Source of the DNA: Verrucomicrobiota bacterium
GTDB lineage: Bacteria; Verrucomicrobiota; Verrucomicrobiia; Verrucomicrobiales; Akkermansiaceae
Length of the DNA stretch: 61,680 nt
Direction of reading: 5' to 3'
Assembly (NCBI GenBank): GCA_026397725.1
Contig: JAPLUI010000248.1
Location: 1 to 61,680, forward strand
How positions within the stretch are numbered: position 1 is the stretch's first letter; each line of letters starts with the position of its first letter. The position numbers were made by a program, and so were the translations under genes. Shown here piece after piece: positions 18,894 through 27,604 of this stretch. The notes beneath the pieces were generated by a model, which saw only the letters and a list, made by a program, of their open reading frames with translations, did no database searches and was not told where the DNA came from.

Positions 18894-20975
18894 ATGAACG
18901 CAACTCTGTTTCCACACCCCACTGCGGTTCCGCAAGAACCGATAACCCGGCATTCAAACTTCATCCCCGCGCGGCCCCGGCGACGTATCTGCGGCTCATG
19001 GATTCCGCCGCTGCCACTGGCCATGCTGTGCTGCATGGTCAATGCCGTGTCAGCCGACCAGTTCGAGGATTTCACCTATACCGACAACGGGACCACGATC
19101 ACCATCACCGCTTACACCGGTTCCGGCGGGGCACTTGCCATTCCGGCAAGCATCATCGACAAACCCGTCACCAGCATCGGGGATGCGGCGTTCTCAGGGC
19201 TCACCAGTGTGGCCAGCGTCACCATCCCCGACAGCGTCACCAGCATCGGAGTCGGGGCGTTCAACGCGTGCGGCAACCTGACCGGCGTCACCATCGGCAA
19301 CAGCGTCACCAGCATCGGGAATGGGGCGTTCAACGCATGCGGCAAGCTGGCCAGCGTCACGATCCCCGACAGCGTCACCAGCCTCGGAATCTCGGTGTTT
19401 TTCAACTGCGCCGGCCTGACCAGCGTCACGCTCGGTAACAGCCTCGCCAGTATCGGGGACCGGACGTTCAGCAAGTGTATCAGCCTGACCAGCGTCACCA
19501 TCGGCAACAGCGTCACCAGCATCGGGGTGCAGGCGTTCAATCAATGCTCCAGCCTGACTACCGTCACGATCCCCAGCAGCGTCACCAGCATCGGGAACCA
19601 GTCCTTCTATTCCTGCGCCAAGCTGACCGGAGTCTATTTCAAAGGGAACGCCCCCACCCTTGGTGCCAGTGTGTTCGATCTATCCAACAATGTGATCGTC
19701 TATTACTTTCTGGGGACCACCGGCTGGCCAACCCCACCACCTGCACCATTCGGCGGCCGTCCGACCGTCAGTTTGAATGCTCCTGCCCCGGCGGTCACCA
19801 CCAGCGCCGCCAGCGGGATCACCGCGACAGCCGCGACCCTAAACGGCACGGTGAACCCGAACGGGCTGGCGAGCACCGCGCAGTTTGATTACGGCCTGAC
19901 CGATACTTACGGCAGCACGGCGGGCGTGACGCTTTCACCTGACAACGGCTCGAGCGTGCAGGCTGTCAGCGCGGGCATCGGCGGCTTGCAGGCGGGCCAG
20001 ACCTATCATTACCGCCTCACCGCCACCAATGGCGGCGGCACGAGTTCGGGGGCGGACCTGACGTTCACGACCCACTATGTTCTCACGATCGACGCGCTCC
20101 ATGGCACGGTGCCCGGCGCGGGGCAATATGCTCCTAACACCACCGTCGAACTCACCGCCACTGCCGATCCGGGTTACGTCTTCACTGTATGGACCGGCGA
20201 TGCCAGCGGTACCGACAATCCGCTGGCAGTCCTGATGAATGCCAACCAGACGGTTACCGCCAACTTCGCTCCCGACACGCGGGACAGCGACGGCGACGGC
20301 TTGAACAACTACGACGAAGTGGTCACCTACGGCACCAACCCCACCTTACCGGACACCGATGGCGACGGACTGCCTGACGGCGCGGAAGTCACCACCTATG
20401 GCACCAATCCAACCTTGCCTGACACCGATGGCGACGGACTGCCTGACGGCGCGGAAGTCTCCACCCACGGCACCAATCCAACCTTGCCGGACACCGATGG
20501 CGACGGACTGCCTGACGGTGCGGAAGTCACCACCTATGGCACCAATCCAACCTTACCGGACACCGATGGCGACGGCCTGCCTGACGGCGCGGAAGTCACC
20601 ACCTACGGCTCCAATCCGCTCATGGTGGACACCGACGATGATGGTCTCAACGACCGGGTGGAAGTCGAGGTCTATCACAGCAATCCCACTCTCAAGGACA
20701 GCGACGGCGACGGCTTCGACGACTTGTTCGAGGTCAACACCGGCTTCGACCCCACGCTGGCCACCAGCACGCCGGACGCGCTTTCGACCATCCGCACCGC
20801 AGTCGAATTCCGCTTCAACGCGGCCACCGGGGTGAGTTATCGGATCGAAGCCTCCAGCGATCTCGAGAACTGGAGCATCCTCGAAACCGACATCATCGGC
20901 CAAAGTGCGGTCGTCATCCGTTTCTACTCCACCGAGAATCAGCCGCAGCGGTTTTTCCGGGCGCTGAGGAATTAG
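18894..20975 (+). CDS. Secreted BspA-type leucine-rich repeat protein with calcium-binding TSP3-like repeats
   Basis: About 693 residues. A signal peptide (hydrophobic PLPLAMLCCMVNAVSA, then DQ) is followed by ~7 LRR_5 units of 23 residues (SVTSIGxxAFxxCxxLTxVTI). Next come a fibronectin-like domain (GITATAATLNGTVNPNG), an InlB B-repeat-like domain (GTVPGAGQYAPNTTVELTA), and five or six DTDGDGLPDGAEV calcium-binding repeats. The C-terminal ~65 residues (YRIEASSDLENW ... RFFRALRN) are shared almost exactly with the protein at 27605-29206. I prefer the ATG at 18894. A GTG four codons upstream is also open. The MITE lies just upstream. A role as a surface adhesin or binding protein is inferred from the domain types. 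Confidence 0.85.
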   Translation: MNATLFPHPTAVPQEPITRHSNFIPARPRRRICGSWIPPLPLAMLCCMVNAVSADQFEDFTYTDNGTTITITAYTGSGGALAIPASIIDKPVTSIGDAAFSGLTSVASVTIPDSVTSIGVGAFNACGNLTGVTIGNSVTSIGNGAFNACGKLASVTIPDSVTSLGISVFFNCAGLTSVTLGNSLASIGDRTFSKCISLTSVTIGNSVTSIGVQAFNQCSSLTTVTIPSSVTSIGNQSFYSCAKLTGVYFKGNAPTLGASVFDLSNNVIVYYFLGTTGWPTPPPAPFGGRPTVSLNAPAPAVTTSAASGITATAATLNGTVNPNGLASTAQFDYGLTDTYGSTAGVTLSPDNGSSVQAVSAGIGGLQAGQTYHYRLTATNGGGTSSGADLTFTTHYVLTIDALHGTVPGAGQYAPNTTVELTATADPGYVFTVWTGDASGTDNPLAVLMNANQTVTANFAPDTRDSDGDGLNNYDEVVTYGTNPTLPDTDGDGLPDGAEVTTYGTNPTLPDTDGDGLPDGAEVSTHGTNPTLPDTDGDGLPDGAEVTTYGTNPTLPDTDGDGLPDGAEVTTYGSNPLMVDTDDDGLNDRVEVEVYHSNPTLKDSDGDGFDDLFEVNTGFDPTLATSTPDALSTIRTAVEFRFNAATGVSYRIEASSDLENWSILETDIIGQSAVVIRFYSTENQPQRFFRALRN
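20346..20621 (+). repeat. Four 69-bp tandem repeats encoding TSP3-like calcium loops
   Basis: Four consecutive 69-bp units, nearly identical in DNA, encode LPDTDGDGLPDGAEV followed by xTxGTNPT. They are followed by two diverged units. The very low divergence suggests recent expansion by slippage or recombination. The paralogue at 27605-29206 keeps only one such unit. Confidence 0.85.
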
Positions 20976-22146
20976 CAGATAAGACTCCTCGCGCCCGTGC
21001 AACGCTCAGCACCTTTCTGATGCCTGCTCACCACGCAAGCAAGTTCACCCCAATCCCAATCCTGCAGCCATGACCACCAAAACCCCCCATCAACGCGCTG
21101 TCCGCCCACCCGTAGCTCTCGCCTTGGGTCTCGCCTTGCTCCTGTGCCCGCCGCCTGCCCGCGCGGCGGACCCGGTGGTCTCCAACCTCAGCGCCGCCCA
21201 GCGGGTCGGGACGCAGTTGGTGGACATCACCTACGACGTGGCTGCGGATACGCCGGCGGTGACTGTCTCGCTGGAGATTTCCAGCGATGGCGGCATCACC
21301 TTCAGCGTCCCGGCCACCACCGTGAGCGGAGCCATCGGGGCCGGGGTGGCGGTTGGAACGGGAAAGACCATCATCTGGGACGCCGGCGCGGACTGGAGCG
21401 GCCAATACAGCACCCGGATGCGCTTCAAGGTGACGGCGACCGATACTCCGGTTGGCTTCTCCCTAATCCCCGCCGGGGCCTTCACGATGGGGGACTCGCT
21501 AGATGGTGATTCCGTTGCCCTGCCGACCCGGACTGTGACCTTGAGTGCCTTTTTCATGGACCAGAAGGAGGTGACCAAGGCGGAGTGGGATGAAGTGCGG
21601 ACGTGGGCGGCCAGCCACGGCTACACGGATTTGGCAGTTGGCGCTGGCAAGGCACTCAATCACCCGGTGCAAACCGTTTCCTGGTGGAATGTGATCAAAT
21701 GGTGCAATGCCCGCAGCGAAAAGGACGGACTCACGCCCTGTTACACGGTGAGCGGATCGGTCATGAAAACCGGCACCACCGCGCCGACCGTGAACTGGGC
21801 CGCCAGCGGCTATCGCCTGCCGACGGAGGCGGAGTGGGAAAAGGCGGCACGGGGCGGCCTCAGTGGGAAGCGCTTCCCGTGGGGTGACACCATTTCACAC
21901 AGTCAGGCGAATTTTCTCAACGATGGCGGCGAGACCTATCAGACCGGAACCACGGGTTATCATCCGAGTTACGGCACCGGGGGCATGCCCTACACCTCTC
22001 CGGTGGGCAGCTTCACCGCCAACGGCTATGGCTTGCAAGACATGGCGGGTAACGTTTGGGAATGGTGCTGGGACTGGCTTGGCACTTACGCTTCCGGCGC
22101 ACAAACCGACCCGCGTGGTGCTGCTGCGGCCCCGGGCCGGGTGTAC

Positions 22147-22257
22147 CGAGGCGGCAGTTGGTTCTACAACGCGTACGCCTGCCGTGCGGCGATCCGCGGC
22201 GGCGACTACCCGGCCAACTCGTTCGACCACGTGGGCTTCCGCCCTGCCCGCAGTTCA
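22147..22257 (+). other. Candidate DGR variable repeat 1 (end of first FGE-like domain)
   Basis: Following RGGSW (22147-22161), the codons up to GFR differ from the second domain at 16 amino-acid positions. At 13 of these, both copies have a codon ending in C (for example TTC/TAC, GGC/TAC, GAC/AGC). The DNA upstream is nearly identical between the copies. This is the expected trace of adenine mutagenesis of AAC codons at the C-type-lectin-fold ligand face of a DGR target protein. Confidence 0.55.
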
Positions 22258-22579
22258 GGCTCAGTCAGTGGTACCGGCTTTGCCGTGACGGCCAATCTGG
22301 CGGTGGACACCCGCGCCAAGGTGACCCTCACCGTGACCGACACGGCGGATGGCGGTCCGGGCTCGCTGCGAGCCGCGATCACGGCGGCGGCAGCGGGCGA
22401 TACGATCCACTTCGGCGTGACGGGCACGATCACCCTCACCAGCGAACTGGTGATCGACAAGAGCCTGATCATTCAGGGGCCGGGGGCGGGCCTGCTGACC
22501 ATCAGCGGCAACCATGCGGTCAGGATCTTCAACATCGCAGCCGGCAATTTCGACGTCACGCTGGCGGACCTGACCATCG

Positions 22580-23850
22580 CCAGCGGGAACAACACCGGGA
22601 CCAGCGGGGCCAGCGGGACCAGCGGGGCCAGCGCTGGCGGCAATGGCGGCAATGGTTTCGGTGCCGGCATCTACAATGCGAGTACCGGGACGCTGAGTGT
22701 CATGAACTGCACCCTTGCCGGCAACTCCGCCAAAGGCGGCGATGGCGGCAACGGCGGCAATGGCGGGCCTGGCATGGACGGCTATTTCCCCGACCCCGAG
22801 GACTTCTGGACTTGGGTTCCTGCCACGGCGGGCGACGCTGGTAGCCGGGGCGGTGGCGGCGGCGATGGGTTCGGCGGCGGCATATACAACGCGGGTACCG
22901 GGACGCTCAGTGTCACGAACAGCACCTTTTCCGACAACTCCGCTACCGGCGGCAGCGGCGGCAGGGGCGGCGCTGGCGGCGCTGGCGGCGCTGGCGGTTG
23001 TTTTTCTTGTTATCCTGATTGGGACTTTGGCGGCGCTGGCGGCGCTGGCGGCGCTGGCGGCTCTGGCGGCTCTGGTGTTGGCGGCGGCATCTGCAACGCG
23101 AGCACCGGCACGGTGAGTGTCTCGAACAGCACCGTTTCCGGCAACTCCGCCAACAGCGGCGCTGGCGGCGCTGGCGGCGCTGGCGGCGCTGGCGGCTCTG
23201 GCGGCGTTGGTAGCTGCGGCGGCGGCGGCGGCAGTGGCGGCTCTGGCACCGGCGGCGGCATCGACAACGCAAGCACCGGGACGCTCAGTGTCACGAACGC
23301 TACCTTTTCCGACAACTCCGCCACCGGTGGCAGCGGCGGCAGTGGCGGCAGTCCTGGCGGGTTGGGCCACTGCGGTGGCGGCAGTGGCGGCAGTGGCGGC
23401 TCAGGTACCGGCGGTGGCATCGACAACGCAAGCAGCGGGACGCTCACTGTCACCAACATCACCTTTTCCGGCAACTCCGCCACTGGTGGTGATGGCGGCT
23501 CTGGCGCTTCTGGCGGTTTTGACCCTGGCGTCGGCGGCGCTGGCGGCGCTGGCCTTGGCGGCGGCATCGACCACGCGGGCACCGGAACGCTCAGTGTCAC
23601 CAACAGCACCTTTTCCGGCAACTCCGCCGCTGGCGGTGCTGGCGGCGGCGATTACGGCTTTTCCGTCGTCGGCACTGGCGGCTCTGGCTTTGGCGGCGGC
23701 ATCGACAACGTGGGCACCGGGACGCTTGTTGTCACCAACAGCACTTTTTCCGGGAACTCCGCCGCCGGCGGCGGGACCGACTATGGCGATAACGGCGATT
23801 GCTTTGGCGGCGGCATCGACAACGCGGGGACGGCCGCAGTCACGAACAGC
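22580..23850 (+). repeat. Glycine-rich beta-helix repeats
   Basis: About eight irregular units encode GGGIxNAxTGTLSVTNSTFSGNSAxGG, each followed by variable runs of GGAGGAGG or GGSGGSGG loops. Their DNA is dominated by GGCGGCGCT and GGCGGCAGT triplet blocks, and the loop length varies between units. Such tracts are prone to slippage and assembly error. Confidence 0.8.
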
Positions 23851-24285
23851 ACCCTTTCCGGCAACTCTGTGGGCAACTTCCCCTTCCCGAGGTGCGAAGG
23901 CTTTGGCGGTGGCATCAACAACGCGGGGACCTTGACTCTCCGCAATACGATCATCGCGGACAATGTATTCATTTATGATCTTTATCGGTATGGTTTTGAT
24001 GTCTGCGGAGTTGTCTCTTCACAGGGCTACAACCTGATCGGCGTCAATGACGGGGCCAGCATCGCACCCAACAGCGGAGACCTGATCGGATCAAGGTCAT
24101 TGCCGCTTGATGCGCTGCTTGCGCCGCTCGGCAATTACGGCGGCCCGACCCAAACCTTCGCCTTGCTGGCCGGAAGCCCGGCACGCGACGCCGGGGGACC
24201 CACCACGCTCACCACGGACCAGCGCGGATTCCCCCGCCTGGCCGGCAGCGCCGTGGACATCGGCGCCTACGAAGACGCGATTCCG

Positions 24286-25370
24286 CCTGCACCTGGCATC
24301 GCCGTGGAACAGCCGCTCGGGACCGGCTTGGTTGATGGCATCTCAACAGCGAACTTCGGTTCGGTGACCGTCGGCCTGAGCGCCAGTCTCACCTTCACCA
24401 TCAAAAACACCGGCACCGCCAGCCTGACCGGTTTGACCATCACCAAGGACGGCACCAATGCCGCCGACTTCACGGTCACGGCCAATCCGGTCGCTCCGGT
24501 CAGCGGGCCGAGCGGAACCACCACCTTCACCGTTTCGCCCCGGTCAGCGGGCCTAGCGGAACGACCACCTTCACGGTACAATTCGCGCCCGCCGCCGCCG
24601 GCGCAAGCACGGCCGCCATCCATATCGCCAGCAACGACGCCGATGAGAACCCGTTTGACATCACCCTCACGGGCACGGGCATTGCCCCCGAGATCGCCGT
24701 GGAGCAACCAGTCGGCACCAACATCGCCGACGGCGGCACCAAGGACTTCGGCTCGAGCAGCAGAGTCACCTTCACCATCAGGAACACCGGTACCGCCAAC
24801 CTGACCGGTCTGACCATCACCAAGGACGGCACCAATGCCGCCGACTTCACGGTCACGGCCAATCCGGTCGCTCCGGTCAGCGGGCCGAGCGGAACCACCA
24901 CCTTCACCGTTGCTTTCACTCCCACCGCAGTGGGAGTGCGTAGCGCCGCCATCCACATCGCCAATAACGACAGCGACGAAAACCCCTTCGACATCACCCT
25001 CACCGGCACCGGCATCGCGCCGGAGATCACCGTCGCACAACCGCCCGGCACCAACCTCGCTGACGGCGGCTCCAAGGTTTTCGGCACCGCAGCCGTCGGC
25101 CTGAGTACCAGTCTCACCTTCACCGTCAGCAACACCGGCAGCGACAACCTGAGCGGCTTGGCACTCAGCAGGAATGGCGCCAACGCCGCCGACTTCACCG
25201 TCGGTGCCCTCGGGGCCTCCACCCTGGCCCCCGGCACCAGCACCACCTTCACCGTCACCTTCGCCCCCGGTGCCGTCGGCTGGCGCAACGCCGCCATCCA
25301 CCTCGCCAGCAATGACGCCGACGAGAATCCCTTCGACATTGCCCTGAGCGGACTGGGATATACTCCGGAC
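24286..25370 (+). repeat. Choice-of-anchor/HYDIN-like repeats spanning the frameshift
   Basis: Successive ~110-residue units encode VEQPxGTxxxDG, SLTFTIxNTGTAxLTGLTI, GTNAADFTV and AAIHIASNDADENPFDI. One unit is a partial copy joined out of frame at 24493-24580, where a 44-bp segment is tandemly duplicated. DNA identity between some units is very high. Confidence 0.75.
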
Positions 25371-27251
25371 GAGTTCGCCAGCACCGGTAGCATCACGGTT
25401 CCCGCATCGGGCCTGTCCAGCCCGGCTTCGCCCTATCCTTCGACCATTACGGTGTCCGGTGTCATGGGAAGGGTCTCGGCACTGCGGGTGAAACTCAACG
25501 GGCTCTCCCACACCTATCCTGATGACCTTGACCTGTTCCTGGTTGCGCCAAGCGGCCAGGTCTGTGCTCTCATGTCGGATGCGGGTGACCGGTTTTCCCT
25601 GCCCAACATCAACCTCACCTTTGATGACGCTGCGGCTAGCGCCATCCCGGATGCGCTTGCCATCACTGCGGGAACCTATCGACCTGCGGATTATGAAACC
25701 GGCGAGGCCCTGCCACCGGGCGGTGCCGGAGCAATCGGCACCAACCTGCTGGCACTGGTTGCCGGAGACGTCAACGGCACCTGGAAGCTCTTTGCAAGCG
25801 ATGACTTTCCTTCTGCCGATAGCGGTGCCATCGCCTCCTGGTCCCTCGTCTTTGACCAGACCTTCACCGACGATCACGGCGACAGCTTTGCCACCGCCAC
25901 GCCGCTCCCGGCCGCCGCCGCCACCAGCGGCACGCCCGGACTTCTATCCGCCGGTGACGGGGATTTCTTCCGGGTGACGGTGCCGGGGCCGGGCATCCTG
26001 ATTGCCTGGAGCGAAGGTGCCCCCGATACCTACGGCTACCTCTACGGGAACGACCGTACCCTGCTGGTTGAAGACGATAACAACGATCTCCAAGCCAACT
26101 TCCGCGTGTCTGCGGGCGTGGTTGCCGGCGACTATTACATTCGGGTGAAGGGTTCCCGTTCCAACACTGCGGGCACCTACACTTTGCGCACCCGCTTCAT
26201 TCCGGAAACCGAGCCCATTCAAGTGAGTTATCTGGAAAAGGCCGGTGACGACGTAAACCTCGGGTTCACCGGCAGCGCAGGGGTGTTATACCATATCCAA
26301 AGCAGCGCGGACTTGCAGGACTGGGAGCTGCTTGCGACCATGACCGGCACGGAGGCCGAAAACTATGCCACGCTCCCGGGGCAGGGCCTCCAGCCACAGC
26401 GATATTTCCGGGTCAGCACCGATGTACCACCCCCGCTTGGTTTTTCCCTCATCCCCGCCGGGGCCTTCACCATGGGGGACTCGTTGGATGGAATCAGCGA
26501 CGCTCCGACCCGGACAGTGACCTTGAGTGCCTTTTACATGGGCCAGAAGGCAGTGACCAAGGCGGAGTGGGATGTGGTGAAAGCATGGGCGGTCAGCAAC
26601 GGCTACACGGATCTGGCAGTTGGCGCTGGCAAGGCAACCAATCACCCGGTGCAATCGGTCACTTGGTATGACACGGTGAAGTGGTGCAACGCCCGGAGCG
26701 AAAAGGAGGGCCTGACGCCGTGCTACACGCTCTCCGGGGCGGTGTACCGGACGACGAATAATGCTGCGGTGGCGTGCAACTGGGCTGCCAACGGCTATCG
26801 GTTGCCGACCGAGGCGGAGCGGGAGAAGGCGGCGCGTGGCGGGGTGAGCGGGAAACGTTTCCCCTGGGGCGATATCATCTCCCACAGCCAGGCGAATTTC
26901 CGCAACGATGGCGGCGAGACCTACCAGACCGGCACCACGGGTTATCATCCGACCTACTACACCGGGAGCATGCCCTACACCTCGCCGGTGGGCAGCTTCA
27001 CCGCCAACGGCTATGGCTTGCAAGACATGGCGGGTAACGTTTGGGAATGCTGCTGGGACTGGTATGGCACTTACGCTTCCGGCGCACAAACCGACCCGCG
27101 TGGTGCGGCTTCGGGCTTGTACCGGGTGGGCCGGGGCGGCAGTTGGTACAGCTACTCCTTCGACTGCCGCGTCGCGGGCCGCTACTACTACAACCCGGCC
27201 AACTCGCTCAGCTACCGCGGGTTCCGGGTGGTTCGCAGTTCAGTCCCCTAG
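24699..27251 (+). CDS. Giant secreted mosaic protein, C-terminal part
   Basis: As an independent frame it starts at a GTG (24699), but coding homology in this frame extends upstream to about 24535. It is best read as the displaced second half of the preceding gene. Domains in order: two choice-of-anchor repeats, then a proprotein-convertase P-domain (ITVSGVMGRVSALRVKLNGL, DDLDLFLVAPSG, GTWKLFASDDF). A PPC-like beta domain follows (DGDFFRVTVPGPGILIAWSEG), then a 'YHIQSSADLQDW ... RYFRV' module, and finally a second FGE-sulfatase-like domain ending RGFRVVRSSVP at the stop. In this domain, as in the first, the first catalytic cysteine of true FGEs is replaced, so it is more likely a binding domain. 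Confidence 0.75.
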   Translation: MEQPVGTNIADGGTKDFGSSSRVTFTIRNTGTANLTGLTITKDGTNAADFTVTANPVAPVSGPSGTTTFTVAFTPTAVGVRSAAIHIANNDSDENPFDITLTGTGIAPEITVAQPPGTNLADGGSKVFGTAAVGLSTSLTFTVSNTGSDNLSGLALSRNGANAADFTVGALGASTLAPGTSTTFTVTFAPGAVGWRNAAIHLASNDADENPFDIALSGLGYTPDEFASTGSITVPASGLSSPASPYPSTITVSGVMGRVSALRVKLNGLSHTYPDDLDLFLVAPSGQVCALMSDAGDRFSLPNINLTFDDAAASAIPDALAITAGTYRPADYETGEALPPGGAGAIGTNLLALVAGDVNGTWKLFASDDFPSADSGAIASWSLVFDQTFTDDHGDSFATATPLPAAAATSGTPGLLSAGDGDFFRVTVPGPGILIAWSEGAPDTYGYLYGNDRTLLVEDDNNDLQANFRVSAGVVAGDYYIRVKGSRSNTAGTYTLRTRFIPETEPIQVSYLEKAGDDVNLGFTGSAGVLYHIQSSADLQDWELLATMTGTEAENYATLPGQGLQPQRYFRVSTDVPPPLGFSLIPAGAFTMGDSLDGISDAPTRTVTLSAFYMGQKAVTKAEWDVVKAWAVSNGYTDLAVGAGKATNHPVQSVTWYDTVKWCNARSEKEGLTPCYTLSGAVYRTTNNAAVACNWAANGYRLPTEAEREKAARGGVSGKRFPWGDIISHSQANFRNDGGETYQTGTTGYHPTYYTGSMPYTSPVGSFTANGYGLQDMAGNVWECCWDWYGTYASGAQTDPRGAASGLYRVGRGGSWYSYSFDCRVAGRYYYNPANSLSYRGFRVVRSSVP
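27132..27251 (+). other. Candidate DGR variable repeat 2 (C-terminal end of the protein)
   Basis: After RGGSW (27132-27146) the codons read TAC AGC TAC TCC TTC GAC, later TAC TAC TAC AAC, and CTC AGC TAC. Nearly all are NNC, while intervening residues (CR, A, R, PANS, GFR) match the first copy. Its position at the extreme 3' end of the gene is where DGR variable repeats usually lie. A 6-bp inverted repeat (GGGAGC/GCTCCC) follows the stop. Confidence 0.6.
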
Positions 27252-27473
27252 CACAGCCGGGAGCGCAGCGAGAGGAACTGAAGTGGTGCTCCCTTGCCCG
27301 CACTCCGATCTCCGCTCCGCCGCCCCCAATCCTATTCCCCAAACAACGGCTCGGCTGAGTTGACCGCACGCCTCTAACCAATAACCTGCCTCATCCGCCC
27401 CATTGTTGCCATGACGCCCCTCCGTTCGCTCACTCCCCGCCGTGATTCCACGCACGGACGGCGAGGATTCAAA

Positions 27474-27590
27474 AATGCAAGTCTCCAGAAAATCCCGCTG
27501 GCTGAAGCCGCTGGCAATCCTGTGCTGCTTGGTGAATGCCCTGTTGGCGGACACGTTCGGTCTTGTCACCTACAACATAACATACACATG
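27474..27590 (+). pseudogene. Orphan signal-peptide fragment of a BspA-like protein
   Basis: An ATG begins MQVSRKSRWLKPLAILCCLV then NALLADTFGLVTYNITYT. The part PLAILCCLVNALLAD closely matches PLAMLCCMVNAVSAD, the signal peptide of the LRR protein at 18894. No LRR sequence follows, and the next secreted gene starts only 15 nt later. This looks like the stump of a deleted paralogue. The remaining 27252-27604 spacer contains no other gene I can support. Confidence 0.55.
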
Positions 27591-27604
27591 GAAACAATCA
27601 CACC

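Larger units (their letters stand above)
21070..24804 (+). pseudogene. Giant secreted mosaic protein, N-terminal part (frameshifted near 24535)
   Basis: A signal peptide (ALALGLALLLCPPPARA) is followed by a short beta domain (VSNLSAAQRVGTQLVDITY). An FGE-sulfatase/SUMF1-like domain covers about residues 130-395, with GYRLPTEAEWEKAARGG and NVWEWCWDW. A parallel beta-helix follows (GSLRAAITAAAAGDTIHF onward) with ~8 GGGIxNAxTGTLSVTNSTFSGN turns separated by glycine-serine-rich loops. Then come the first choice-of-anchor repeats. The frame is lost after TTTFTV near 24535, where a 44-bp tandem duplication shifts it, and the remaining ~90 codons are out of register. The natural continuation is the next entry, giving an intact protein of about 2,060 residues. 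The disruption could be real or an assembly error in a repeat. Confidence 0.8.

Noticed and set aside
19150..20640. Regular 69-bp periodicity that could suggest a CRISPR-like array
   Set aside because: Units are contiguous coding repeats (LRR_5 and TSP3-like) without unique spacers or cas genes.
21070..22260. Secreted FGE-like domain as the maturation enzyme for the sulfatase at 44 kb
   Set aside because: The first active-site cysteine is missing, the gene is 22 kb away, and the domain is part of a mosaic surface protein.
24267..25877. Minus-strand 536-codon glycine/valine-rich frame across the choice-of-anchor repeats
   Set aside because: It simply mirrors the repeat units of the plus-strand gene.
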